Both the position numbers and the translations under genes were made by a program. The notes under the pieces were generated by a model. The model saw only the letters and a program-made list of their open reading frames with translations, was not told where the DNA came from and ran no database searches. A stretch of DNA of 64,000 nt, taken from assembly GCA_963930955.1 (NCBI GenBank), contig OZ006967.1, forward strand, positions 868,001-932,000, read 5' to 3'. This DNA comes from Scatomonas sp963930955. Lineage in GTDB: Bacteria; Bacillota; Clostridia; Lachnospirales; Lachnospiraceae. This document shows, in pieces, positions 38,883-48,400 of this stretch (position 1 is the stretch's first letter; the number at the start of each line of letters is the position of its first letter).

Positions 38883-40742
38883 ATGAAAAAGCAGACAAGA
38901 GGATGGGGCATGTATCTATTGGTGATCGTGATTCTGGTCGCCTTATTTATGTACCTGCCCAGCATCATGAATCAGACACAGGTGGTGCCCAACCAAAGCT
39001 TTCAGAAGGCTCTGGAGGAGGAACAGGTCGTCAGCGCGGAGATTCAGCAGAATACGGAGGTTCCTACCGGATCTGTGGTTTATAAAACAGAAGACGGCGC
39101 CAGCCAGAAGTTTTATGTAACCGACGTAAACGAAATCCAGCAGGTTCTGGATGAGCACGGGATAGCCTACCGGATCCACGATGTGCCGGGAGAGAATATC
39201 TTTATTAATATTATTCTTCCGGTACTGCTGATCGGCATTATCTTTATCGTTTTTATGAATATGATGAGCCGGGCGGCTTCCGGAGGCGGCGGAAACAGCA
39301 AAATGATGAATTTTGGAAAAAGCCGTGCGAAACTCAGTACCGATAAAGAGAAACAGATCCTGTTTTTAAATGTAGCGGGTCTGAAGGAAGAAAAAGAAGA
39401 TCTGGAGGAGGTAGTGGATTTTCTGAAAAATCCACAGAAGTATATCCGTGTAGGCGCCAGGATCCCCAAGGGCGTTCTGCTGGTAGGCCCTCCTGGAACC
39501 GGTAAAACCCTGCTGGCAAAAGCTGTAGCCGGAGAGGCCGGGGTTCCCTTTTTCTCTATTTCCGGTTCGGACTTTGTGGAAATGTTTGTGGGCGTAGGCG
39601 CCTCCCGGGTCAGGGATCTTTTTGAGGAAGCCAAGAAAAATGCCCCCTGCATTATTTTTATTGATGAGATTGACGCAGTAGCCCGCATGCGCGGCACCGG
39701 CATGGGCGGCGGCCATGATGAGAGAGAGCAGACCCTGAACCAGCTGCTGGTGGAGATGGACGGTTTCGGAGTGAATGAAGGAATTATTGTTATGGCGGCC
39801 ACCAACCGGGTGGATATTCTGGATCCGGCTATTTTGCGCCCCGGCCGGTTTGACCGGAGGATTGCCGTAGGTGTCCCGGATGTTAAGGGCCGGGAGGAAA
39901 TCCTGGCGGTTCACGCAAAGGGGAAACCACTGGGAGACGATGTGGATCTGAAACAGATCGCTCAGACAACAGCAGGCTTTACCGGAGCGGAACTGGAAAA
40001 TCTTCTGAACGAAGCTGCGATCCATGCGGCAAAAGAGGACAGGGCGTATCTGAAGCAGGAAGATATTAAAGATGCTTTTATTAAAGTAGGGATTGGAACA
40101 GAAAAGAAAAGCAAAATAATTTCTGAAAAAGAGAAAATGATCACAGCTTACCATGAGACCGGGCATGCCATTCTGTTTCATGTTCTGCCGGATATGGAAC
40201 CGGTCTACACGATTTCTGTAATTCCTACAGGCCCCGGGGCGGCGGGTTATACCATGCCCCAGCCGGAAAATGATGAGCTGTTCAATACCAGGGGCAAAAT
40301 GATGCAGAGGATCACAGTGGCTCTTGGAGGGCGAGTGGCGGAGGAGATGGTTTTTGATGACATTACGACCGGAGCTTCTCAGGATATTAAGCAGGCTACA
40401 GCCATCGCCAGAGCTATGGTGACAAAATACGGCATGTCTTCCCGGTTGGGTCTGGTATCTTATGGAAATGATTCGGATGAGGTGTTTATCGGCAGAGACT
40501 GGGGACACACAAAAAATTACAGCGAGCATGTGGCGGCAGATATTGACGAAGAAGTCCGGAAGATCATCGAAGAATGCCATGTAAAGGCCAAGGAAATCAT
40601 TTCCAGGCATACCTGGGTGCTGGAAAAATGCGCAAAGGAACTGATTACAAAAGAAAAGCTGAATCGACAGGAATTTGAGGCGATTTTTGCGGAAGAACCC
40701 CAGGAATCCCAGGAGGAGAGGGAAAAGATAGACAAAAAATGA
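38883..40742 (+). CDS. ftsH: ATP-dependent zinc metalloprotease FtsH
   Basis: 619 residues. Two membrane segments (about 9-25 and 105-125), AAA domain with Walker A 'GPPGTGKT' at 202-209, Walker B 'IIFIDEIDAV', SRH 'ATNRVDILDPAILRPGRFDR', and zinc site H-E-x-x-H at about 424-428 ('YHETGHAI'). Membrane quality control; in Bacillus also needed for sporulation (removal of SpoVM, Spo0E). Ribosome site AAAGGAG; 17 bases after hpt. Confidence 0.97.
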   Translation: MKKQTRGWGMYLLVIVILVALFMYLPSIMNQTQVVPNQSFQKALEEEQVVSAEIQQNTEVPTGSVVYKTEDGASQKFYVTDVNEIQQVLDEHGIAYRIHDVPGENIFINIILPVLLIGIIFIVFMNMMSRAASGGGGNSKMMNFGKSRAKLSTDKEKQILFLNVAGLKEEKEDLEEVVDFLKNPQKYIRVGARIPKGVLLVGPPGTGKTLLAKAVAGEAGVPFFSISGSDFVEMFVGVGASRVRDLFEEAKKNAPCIIFIDEIDAVARMRGTGMGGGHDEREQTLNQLLVEMDGFGVNEGIIVMAATNRVDILDPAILRPGRFDRRIAVGVPDVKGREEILAVHAKGKPLGDDVDLKQIAQTTAGFTGAELENLLNEAAIHAAKEDRAYLKQEDIKDAFIKVGIGTEKKSKIISEKEKMITAYHETGHAILFHVLPDMEPVYTISVIPTGPGAAGYTMPQPENDELFNTRGKMMQRITVALGGRVAEEMVFDDITTGASQDIKQATAIARAMVTKYGMSSRLGLVSYGNDSDEVFIGRDWGHTKNYSEHVAADIDEEVRKIIEECHVKAKEIISRHTWVLEKCAKELITKEKLNRQEFEAIFAEEPQESQEEREKIDKK

Positions 40743-41012
40743 TGTAAAAAATTGTGAGGTTTGTGCACACTTTTTGGGGACCCTATGCTATTATAATTAT
40801 CGTAAAAACCCCCCAATACATTATATAGTTTTTGCTACACCCCATAAGAGAAATACCTTCTCCAAAAAAGGCAGCCCATGACGGCTGTCTTTTTTCTTGC
40901 TGTCAAAACAGGAGAAAGAAAACACGGATCACAGACGGTTTTCGGTTGTAAAGCGGAGGAGAGTAGGGTAGAATAATAGGTAACCCTCTAGGGGGAAGAG
41001 AGAGGATCATGT
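40743..41012 (+). ncRNA. Intergenic region with possible small RNA and terminator
   Basis: After ftsH there is TATAAT at 40792-40797 (no clear -35), then about 90 bases with C-rich tracts (CCCCCC near 40809-40814, ACCCC near 40842) and a terminator hairpin GGCAGCC/GGCTGTC followed by six T (40870-40896). The whole could be a short RNA with C-rich, ribosome-site-pairing loops, or merely the ftsH 3' end. The rest up to the GH13 gene shows nothing clear. Confidence 0.3.
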
Positions 41013-43166
41013 ATGGATAATGAGCTGACACGGGAATATATGTTTAAAATGAGGGCCCTGTTGACAAAAAGGGCTCTTTACAGTGACGAGACAGAGATGT
41101 TTCAGTCTCCCAATGAACCGGAACCCGGGGATACGGTAACGATCCGTTTTCGTACCCGGAGAAATAATGTAGACGCTGTCTATTTTATCAGCGGCGAACT
41201 CCGCCAGAAAATGCAGCTGACGGAATCCGTAGATAATTTCGATTACTATTCCACCCAGGTAACTGTGGGGACGGAAAAAATCCTGTACTTTTTTGAAATT
41301 CAGTACGGGCGTCTGACCTGCTATTATAATAAACTGGGAGTGACCCGGGATCTTCAGGCAAACTATTCTTTTGGCATCGTACCGGGCTTTCGGACTCCGG
41401 AATGGGCGAAGGGCGCAGTCATGTACCAGATCTTTGTGGACCGCTTTTTTAACGGCGACCTGGACAACGATGTGGAAAGCGGAGAGTACAGCTATATCCA
41501 CGAGCAGGTGAACCGGGTGGAAGAATGGGGCCGCCCCCCTCAGAATATGGATGTGCGCAATTTCTACGGCGGAGATCTGCAGGGAATCATAGACAAACTG
41601 GACTATCTGCAGGATCTGGGGGTGGAAGTGCTCTATCTGAACCCGGTTTTTGTGTCTCCCTCCAATCATAAGTACGACTGCCAGGATTATGATAATATTG
41701 ATCCCCATATCGGCAAGATCGTCAGCCAGGACCAGGGGCTCCTGATGCCGGGAGAAGCGGACAACAGACATGCTGCCCGGTACATCAGCCGGGTAACCCG
41801 GAAGGAAAATCTGGAGGCCAGCAATCAGCTGTTTATCCGGCTGGTGGAAGAAGCCCATAAAAGGGGAATGAAAATTCTGCTGGACGGGGTCTTTAACCAT
41901 TGCGGTTCCTTTAACAAGTGGATGGACCGGGAGCGGATCTATGAGGACCAGCCTGGGTATCAGCCGGGAGCCTTTATTTCCAAGGACAGTCCCTACCATA
42001 ATTATTTTAAATTTTTTAATGAACATAGCTGGCCGTATAACGAGTTTTATGACGGCTGGTGGGGACACGATACACTGCCGAAATTGAATTACGAAGAATC
42101 CGGGGAATTGATGGAAGATATTCTGCGGGCAGCCAGAAAATGGGTTTCCCCGCCCTTTAACGCAGATGGATGGCGGCTGGATGTAGCCGCGGACCTGGGC
42201 CATTCGCCGGAGTTTAATCACTATTTCTGGAAAGAATTCCGGAAGGCGGTGAAGGAGGCCAATCCGGAAGCCCTGATTTTGGCGGAACATTACGGGGACG
42301 CCAGATCCTGGCTGCAGGGAGACCAGTGGGACTCTGTGATGAATTATGATGCCTTTATGGAACCGATCTCCTGGTTCCTGACTGGAATGGAGAAGCACAG
42401 CGACAATTTCCGGCAGGATCTTCTGGGAAACAGCGACAGCTTCTTTGACGCTATGCGCTATCATCAGGCAAGTTTTTTCCAGCCTTCTCTGTTGACTGCC
42501 ATGAACGAGCTGGATAATCACGATCACTCCCGTTTTCTGACCCGGACGAATCACAAGGTGGGAAGACTGGAAAATTCCGGCCCCCATGCGGCGGAGGAGG
42601 GAGTGCGCAAAAGCATTCTGCGGGAGGCTGTGGTGATACAGATGACCTGGCCCGGAGCTCCTACCTTATACTATGGAGATGAAGCGGGGGTCTGTGGATT
42701 TACAGACCCGGACAGCAGGAGAACGTATCCCTGGGGCCGTGAAGACCAGGACCTGATCCGGTTCTATAAGGAGATCATCCGTATACACAAGGCCTATCCG
42801 GTGCTGTCCCACGGGTCTCTGAAAGCACTTATGCAGGATTATAATATGCTGGCGTACGGCCGTTTCGACCGGAAATGCCAGATCATTGTGGCTGTCAATA
42901 ATCGAAGCGAGGCGGTAGATGTAGAAATACCGGTTTGGGAAGCGGGCATGGATCAGATGAATATCCAGGATACCATGACGGAAATTTTCCGAACGGATCA
43001 AAATGGATTTTCCTCCCAGCCCAGGGAGCATATAGCTGCCTCGGGGGTTCTGGAGATTACGCTTCCAGCCCAGGGAGCTGTGATCCTTTATCACGCCGCG
43101 GAACACAGGGCCTATAAATATCCTGCGGTAATGGATGAAAAGGGCTTGCATTCGCCGGAAAAATAA
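41013..43166 (+). CDS. GH13 alpha-amylase family enzyme (neopullulanase-like)
   Basis: 717 residues, no signal peptide, so cytoplasmic. N-terminal starch-binding-like beta domain (about 1-125), then the GH13 barrel starting 'WAKGAVMYQIFVDRFFNGD'. Conserved regions: 'DGVFNHCG', 'DGWRLDVAAD' with nucleophile Asp near 390, 'ILAEHYGD' with acid Glu near 423, and 'ELDNHDHSRF' near 500. It should act on short alpha-glucans (maltodextrin, pullulan-type or cyclomaltodextrin). A single-gene unit; tRNA promoter elements lie inside its 3' end. Confidence 0.9.
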   Translation: MDNELTREYMFKMRALLTKRALYSDETEMFQSPNEPEPGDTVTIRFRTRRNNVDAVYFISGELRQKMQLTESVDNFDYYSTQVTVGTEKILYFFEIQYGRLTCYYNKLGVTRDLQANYSFGIVPGFRTPEWAKGAVMYQIFVDRFFNGDLDNDVESGEYSYIHEQVNRVEEWGRPPQNMDVRNFYGGDLQGIIDKLDYLQDLGVEVLYLNPVFVSPSNHKYDCQDYDNIDPHIGKIVSQDQGLLMPGEADNRHAARYISRVTRKENLEASNQLFIRLVEEAHKRGMKILLDGVFNHCGSFNKWMDRERIYEDQPGYQPGAFISKDSPYHNYFKFFNEHSWPYNEFYDGWWGHDTLPKLNYEESGELMEDILRAARKWVSPPFNADGWRLDVAADLGHSPEFNHYFWKEFRKAVKEANPEALILAEHYGDARSWLQGDQWDSVMNYDAFMEPISWFLTGMEKHSDNFRQDLLGNSDSFFDAMRYHQASFFQPSLLTAMNELDNHDHSRFLTRTNHKVGRLENSGPHAAEEGVRKSILREAVVIQMTWPGAPTLYYGDEAGVCGFTDPDSRRTYPWGREDQDLIRFYKEIIRIHKAYPVLSHGSLKALMQDYNMLAYGRFDRKCQIIVAVNNRSEAVDVEIPVWEAGMDQMNIQDTMTEIFRTDQNGFSSQPREHIAASGVLEITLPAQGAVILYHAAEHRAYKYPAVMDEKGLHSPEK

Positions 43167-43174
43167 GTTATAAT
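43146..43174 (+). promoter_or_regulatory. Promoter of the Tyr-Leu tRNA pair inside the GH13 3' end
   Basis: TTGCAT (43146-43151), 17-bp spacer, TATAAT (43169-43174), starting 20 bases before the GH13 stop. Start near 43181. Confidence 0.65.
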
Positions 43175-43207
43175 TTTATCTTGTCAGAATCATTCTGACA
43201 AGATAAA
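43175..43207. repeat. Perfect 15-bp inverted repeat at the tRNA transcription start
   Basis: TTTATCTTGTCAGAA (43175-43189) and its exact reverse complement (43193-43207) with a three-base loop. It covers the expected transcription start of the tRNA unit and ends two bases before tRNA-Tyr. No T-run, so not a standard terminator for the GH13 gene; could be an RNA processing hairpin or an operator. Confidence 0.7.
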
Positions 43208-43209
43208 TT

Positions 43210-43291
43210 GGACGGATTCCCGAGTGGCCAAAGGGGACAGACTGTAAATCTGCTGCAAATTGCTTCGGTGGTTCGAATCCACCTCCGTCCA
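43210..43291 (+). tRNA. tRNA-Tyr (GTA)
   Basis: Cloverleaf with acceptor GGACGGA/TCCGTCC, anticodon GTA in loop C-T-G-T-A-A-A, long variable arm, T-loop GGTTCGAATCC. No encoded CCA. Confidence 0.95.
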
Positions 43292-43321
43292 TGGGCAGAG
43301 GCCTTGCTGGCAGCTGCAAAC

Positions 43322-43407
43322 GCCGCAGTGGCGGAACTGGCAGACGCCCGGGACTTAAAATCCCGTGGGTAGTGATACCCGTACCGGTTCGATTCCGGTC
43401 TGCGGCA
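43322..43407 (+). tRNA. tRNA-Leu (TAA)
   Basis: Acceptor GCCGCAG/CTGCGGC, anticodon TAA, long variable arm (GTGGGTAGTGATACCCGT area), T-loop GGTTCGATTCC. No encoded CCA. Confidence 0.95.
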
Positions 43408-43417
43408 TAAAGGATAC

Positions 43418-43461
43418 AAATGCTTCAAACCTTTGCGGAGACAGGGTTTGAAGCATTTTTG
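43418..43461 (+). terminator. Terminator after tRNA pair
   Basis: AATGCTTCAAACC (near 43419-43431) pairs with GGGTTTGAAGCATT, followed by TTTT. Confidence 0.85.
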
Positions 43462-43541
43462 CTATACAGGAGGAGCAAAATGTTCAGTAAGAAAATCGGT
43501 GGAGGTAGCTGGTGGATCGACTGGAAAGGCGGGGGTGAACT

Positions 43542-44198
43542 ATGAAGCTTTCTGAATATTTTCCCATCTGGGACCAGCTGACCCGGGACCAGCAGCAGGG
43601 GCTGGAGGATGCCGCTGTGTACAGAAACATTGAAAAAGGAACGGTGCTGCACCAGGGCGACCTGGATTGTCTGGGGCTGGTGCTGGTGGAAAGGGGAAGG
43701 CTCCGGGCTTATATTTCTTCGGAAGACGGACGGGAGATTACCATTTACCGCCTTCTGGAACGGGATTTCTGCCTGTTTACTGCTTCCTGCATTATGAAGA
43801 ACATCCAGTTTCATGTGACTGTGGAAACAGAGACTTCTGCGTCTCTCTGGATTATCCCGCCGGGGATATTCAAAGCAGTCATGGAAGCGTCTGCTCCTAT
43901 GGCAAATTATGTGAATCAGCTTATGAGCAGCCGGTTTTCAGAAGTGGTCTGGATTATGGAACAGGTTATGTGGAAAAGTTTTGACCGGAGACTGGCGTCG
44001 TTTCTTCTGGAGGAGAGTGCAATGGAAGAAACACCGGTTCTGAAGATTACCCATGAACGGATCGCCGGCCATCTGGGAACCGCCCGGGAAGTGGTGACCC
44101 GGATGCTTCGCTATTTTCAGGGGGAGGGATTGGTAAAGCTGTCCCGGGGAACAGTGGAGCTTCTGGATCTTAAGGGTCTGGAAGAATTGGCTGATTAG
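43542..44198 (+). CDS. Crp/Fnr family transcription regulator
   Basis: 218 residues: N-terminal cyclic-nucleotide-type sensor barrel ('VLHQGDLDCLGLVLVERGRL') and C-terminal Crp helix-turn-helix ('ITHERIAGHLGTAREVVTRML'). No Fnr-type N-terminal Cys cluster, so it is not a 4Fe-4S Fnr. It faces trxA across a shared terminator, and an operator-like TGTGA-N5-TCACA lies in the trxA/reductase promoter region, so control of redox genes is likely. Confidence 0.88.
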   Translation: MKLSEYFPIWDQLTRDQQQGLEDAAVYRNIEKGTVLHQGDLDCLGLVLVERGRLRAYISSEDGREITIYRLLERDFCLFTASCIMKNIQFHVTVETETSASLWIIPPGIFKAVMEASAPMANYVNQLMSSRFSEVVWIMEQVMWKSFDRRLASFLLEESAMEETPVLKITHERIAGHLGTAREVVTRMLRYFQGEGLVKLSRGTVELLDLKGLEELAD

Positions 44199-44204
44199 CA
44201 GAAG

Positions 44205-44250
44205 GCAGAGAAAAAAGAGGAAGAGTGCCCTCTGCCCTCTTCCTCCTGCT
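44205..44250. terminator. Bidirectional terminator between Crp gene and trxA
   Basis: GAGGAAGAG (near 44217-44225) pairs with CTCTTCCTC (near 44237-44245); A-run before, and T-rich on the other strand. Confidence 0.75.
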
Positions 44251-44260
44251 TGATTATGAT

Positions 44261-44566
44261 TTAAAGCATTGCCTCCAGGTCTTCCCGGGGACGGACCCCC
44301 ACGGATTTTCCGGTTACATTTCCGTTTTTCATGACCACTACAGTAGGAATGCTCATGACCTGAAAGGCGGAGGCCAGCTCCGGCTCTTCATCTACATTGA
44401 TTTTTCCTACTTTAATGTCGTCTCTGTCCTCTGCGATCTCATCAATGATGGGGGAAAGCATGGAGCAAGGGCCGCACCAGCTGGCCCAGAAATCCAGCAA
44501 TACAGGTTTTTCGCTGTTTACAACTTCTTCCCGGAAATTCTGATTGGTAATATGAATAACTGACAT
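44261..44566 (-). CDS. trxA: Thioredoxin
   Basis: 101 residues, active site W-C-G-P-C at 30-34 ('DFWASWCGPCSMLSPII'), cis-Pro in 'MSIPTVVVMKNG'. Cytoplasmic disulfide reductant. Facing the Crp/Fnr gene; divergent from the flavodoxin-fold reductase. Confidence 0.96.
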   Translation of the reverse strand: MSVIHITNQNFREEVVNSEKPVLLDFWASWCGPCSMLSPIIDEIAEDRDDIKVGKINVDEEPELASAFQVMSIPTVVVMKNGNVTGKSVGVRPREDLEAML

Positions 44567-44635
44567 AAATCTGTCCTCCTTACGTTTTAGTTGTTTCCTT
44601 TGCTGTAATTAAAATACCAGAAAATAGAAAAAAGT

Positions 44636-44654
44636 TCTGTGACAAGATCACAGA
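44636..44654. promoter_or_regulatory. Crp/Fnr-like operator between trxA and the reductase
   Basis: Palindrome TCTGTGA-CAAGA-TCACAGA (44636-44654) between two divergent redox genes, close to a Crp/Fnr regulator gene. The half-sites are perfect, but the spacer is five rather than the usual six bases. Confidence 0.5.
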
Positions 44655-44675
44655 TAATAAGAATGGGAGAATGTT

Positions 44676-45245
44676 ATGAAAAAAATATTGTTTGTTAATG
44701 CCTGTGTGAGACCAGAATCCAGGACCAGACGTCTGGCTCTGGAAGTTCTGAAAAAACTGAAGGGAGAAGTTACGGAACTTTGTCTGGAAAAAGAAAATAT
44801 CCAGCCGCTGAATGGGGAACGCCTGGCGCTCCGGAACCAGAAAATTGCCCAGGGGGATTTTTCTTCTGAATTTTTTCGATATGCCAGACAGTTTGCGGAG
44901 GCAGACGAGATTGTGATTGCGGCGCCTTACTGGGATCTGTCCTTTCCCTCTATGGTGAAAATCTATTTTGAGGCGGTTACGGTTACTGGAGTGACCTTTT
45001 ACTATACAGAGGAAGGGATTCCAAAAGGTTTGTGCCGGGCAGGAAGGATTCTTTATGTCACTACCGCAGGAGGCCCTGTGGGAAGTCTGAATCTGGGATT
45101 TGAGTATGTGAAAGGGCTGGCGGATGCCTTTTATGGAATCCACCCGTGCCTGTGTGTGAAGGCGGATAATCTGGATCTGGTGGGAAACGACCCGGAAGAG
45201 ATACTCCGGGAGAAAATAGAAGAAATCCGGCAGATGGAATTTTAA
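44676..45245 (+). CDS. Flavodoxin-fold NAD(P)H oxidoreductase
   Basis: 189 residues of the NQO1/azoreductase flavodoxin-like fold: 'ILFVNACVRPESRTRRLA' FMN phosphate loop, 'ADEIVIAAPYWDLSFPSMVKIYFE', and 'LYVTTAGGPVG'. It likely transfers electrons from NAD(P)H to quinones, azo or other electrophiles. Ribosome site GGGAGAA. Operator-like palindrome 22 bases upstream of the start. Confidence 0.85.
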   Translation: MKKILFVNACVRPESRTRRLALEVLKKLKGEVTELCLEKENIQPLNGERLALRNQKIAQGDFSSEFFRYARQFAEADEIVIAAPYWDLSFPSMVKIYFEAVTVTGVTFYYTEEGIPKGLCRAGRILYVTTAGGPVGSLNLGFEYVKGLADAFYGIHPCLCVKADNLDLVGNDPEEILREKIEEIRQMEF

Positions 45246-45324
45246 GGAAATGCTTTCCTGAAAGTGATTTTCAAAAGAGAAGAGACTGCCTGCCCATGCA
45301 TGAGGCAGATACAGATCAAAGAAA

Positions 45325-45363
45325 ACCGGGCTTAGGTGTGATAGACTCCTAAGCCCGGTATCT
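45325..45363. terminator. Bidirectional terminator between reductase and carB
   Basis: ACCGGGCTTAGG (45325-45336) pairs perfectly with CCTAAGCCCGGT (45348-45359), T-rich after it and AAAA before it. Confidence 0.85.
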
Positions 45364-45445
45364 TTATATCTGCAGAAAAATTTAAATGTCTGCAGATCCT
45401 GTAGATCCCATGAGAGAAGATGTTTCTCTGCCCTCAAATTTAAAT

Positions 45446-48400
45446 TTATTTATCCCGGATCTCTCCGTGGAGTTCCTGCAGGGATTTTACTTCCCCGTTG
45501 CCGTGCTCCTGTACGTAGCGGATGCCCTTGTAAGTGGCTCTGGCCGCCGCAATGGTGGTCATATAAGGTACTTTGGCCTTAATGGCCGCTTTCCGCAGAT
45601 AGCTGTCATCGTTGACGCTGTCCTTGCCTACCGGAGAGTTGACGATCAGGTCGATCTGGCCGTTAGTGATCAGATCCAGCACATTGGGCCGTCCCTCGTA
45701 GAGCTTGTTCACATGTTCAGCCTGGATGCCGGCCTCCTGGATCAGACGGCAGGTCTCGCCGGTGGAAAGAATTTTGAAGCCGCAGTCCGCAAAGCCCTGG
45801 GCGATTTCCACCACCTCGTTTTTGTCTCTGCGGTTTACAGAGATCAGCACCGTGCCGGAAAGGGGCAGACGGGACTGAGTGGCTTCCTGGGCCTTATAGA
45901 AAGCTTCCCCGTAGTAAGTGGAAAGTCCCAGCACCTCGCCGGTGGAGCGCATTTCCGGTCCGAGAACCGGGTCTACTTCCGGGAACATATTGAAGGGGAA
46001 GACCGCTTCTTTCACTCCGTAATACGGGATGTGCTGCTCCTTCAGAGACGGTACCGGGGAGGGCCTTCCGGTAAGTTCAGAGGTAATGATATCAATGGCC
46101 AGAGGCACCATGCGGATATTGCAGACCTTGGATACCAGAGGCACAGTCCGGGAGGCCCTGGGATTTGCCTCCAGCACGTATACCTTGCCGTTTTCAATGG
46201 CGTACTGCATATTCATCAGGCCCTTGACATGCATTTCCTCGGCGATCTTCCTGGTATATTCCTTGATGGTTTCCAGATTTTCCGCAGGAATATGCACGGA
46301 GGGAATGATGCAGGCGGAGTCGCCGGAATGGATGCCCGCCAGCTCAATGTGCTCCATGACGGCAGGTACAAAGGCGTGGGTGCCATCGCTGATGGCGTCC
46401 GCCTCGCACTCCATGGCATGGTTCAGGAAACGGTCAATCAGGATGGGGCGGTCCGGGGTGACGCCTACGGCGGCTTTCATGTAGCCTTCCATGCTTTCGT
46501 CATCGTATACCACTTCCATACCCCGGCCTCCCAGCACGTAGGAGGGACGGACCATGACGGGATAGCCGATCTTTCCGGCAATTGCCAGGGCTTCCTCTAC
46601 GGTGGTGGCCATGCCGGATTCCGGCATGGGGATCTCCAGCTTTTCCATCATTTCCCGGAACAGGTCCCGGTCCTCCGCCAGATCGATGACTGCCGGGGAA
46701 GTGCCCAGGATCTTCACCCCGTTCTTTTCCAGCTCAGACGCCAGGTTCAGAGGCGTCTGTCCGCCAAACTGGGCGATGACGCCCACGGGTTTTTCTTTCT
46801 TATAAATGCTGAGGACATCCTCCAGAGTCAGGGGCTCGAAATACAGCTTGTCGGAGGTGTCGTAATCCGTGGACACAGTCTCCGGGTTACAGTTGACGAT
46901 AATCGTTTCAAAGCCCAGCTTTTTCAGGGACAGGGCTGCGTGAACGCAGCAGTAGTCGAACTCAATGCCCTGGCCGATGCGGTTGGGGCCGCCGCCCAGG
47001 ATCATGACCTTGGGTTTTCCGCTGCGGATGGGGTTTTTGTCCTTTCCGTTGTAGGTGGAATAATAGTAGGCGCTGTCCGGAGTACCGCTGACATGGACGC
47101 CTTCCCAGTTTTCCTCTACTCCCAGGGAAATCCGGCGGTTCCGGATCTCATCCTCCGGGATCTCCAGCAGCTGGCTTAAATATTTGTCAGAGAAGCCGTC
47201 TTTCTTGGCAGCGGTCAGCAGAGCGTCGGAGGGCAGACCTCCCTTGCAGGCCAGAATCGCTTCCTCTTCCTCTACCAGTTCTTTCATCTGCTGGATAAAG
47301 TACTCTTTTACTTTGGTAATCTTAAAGATCTCCTCCACCGTGGCTCCCTTGCGAAGGGCCTCGTACATAATAAAGTGGCGCTCGCTGGAGGGAGTGATCA
47401 GCAGCTTCAGCAGTTCTTCTTTGGATTTCTCGTGATAATCCTTTGCCCAGCCCAGGCCGTAGCGTCCGGTTTCCAGACTGCGGATGGCCTTCTGGAAAGC
47501 TTCCTTGTAGGTCTTGCCGATGCTCATAACCTCGCCTACAGCCCGCATCTGGGTTCCCAGCTTGTCTTCTACGCCTTTGAATTTTTCAAAAGCCCAGCGG
47601 GCAAATTTGATCACCACGTAATCTCCGTCGGGCACGTATTTATCCAGGGTTCCGTACTTGCCGCAGGGGATATCCTTCAGGGTCAGGCCGGCAGCCAGCA
47701 TGGCGGAAACCAGGGCGATGGGGAAGCCGGTGGCCTTGGATGCCAGAGCGGAGGAACGGGAGGTCCGGGGATTGATCTCGATGACCACGATCCGGTCCGT
47801 TACCGGGTCATGCGCGAACTGCACGTTGGTGCCGCCGATGACCTGGACGGATTCTACGATCCGGTAAGCCTGCTCCTGCAGGCGTTTCTGGCATTCTTCC
47901 GAAATAGTCAGCATAGGGGCGGAGCAGAAGGAATCTCCGGTATGGACACCCAGGGGATCAATGTTTTCGATAAAGCAGACGGTGATCATATTGTTGTCTG
48001 CGTCACGGACTACTTCCAGTTCCAGCTCTTCCCAGCCCAGAATGGACTCTTCCACCAGCACCTGTCCCACCAGGCTGGCCTGAAGGCCTCTGGCGCAGAC
48101 GGTCTTCAGCTCTTCCCGGTTGTAGACCAGACCGCCGCCGGCGCCGCCCATGGTGTAGGCGGGGCGCAGTACGACCGGGTAGCCCAGCTTGTCAGCAATG
48201 GCCAGCGCCTCCTCCACGCTGTAGGCCACCTCGCTGCGGGCCATTTCAATACCCAGGGCGTTCATGGATTTTTTAAACTCGATGCGGTCTTCGCCGCGCT
48301 CGATGGCGTCCACCTGAACGCCGATGACCTGCACATGGTATTTATTCAGGATTCCCTTGGCAGCAAGTTCCGCGCAGAGGTTCAGTCCGGACTGGCCTCC

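Noticed and set aside
45386..47179. Long open frame antisense to carB (597 codons)
   Set aside because: The sequence has no family resemblance and mirrors the codon pattern of carB; the same holds for long antisense frames over ftsH (39366-40610), the GH13 gene (41007-42587) and 19906-21522.
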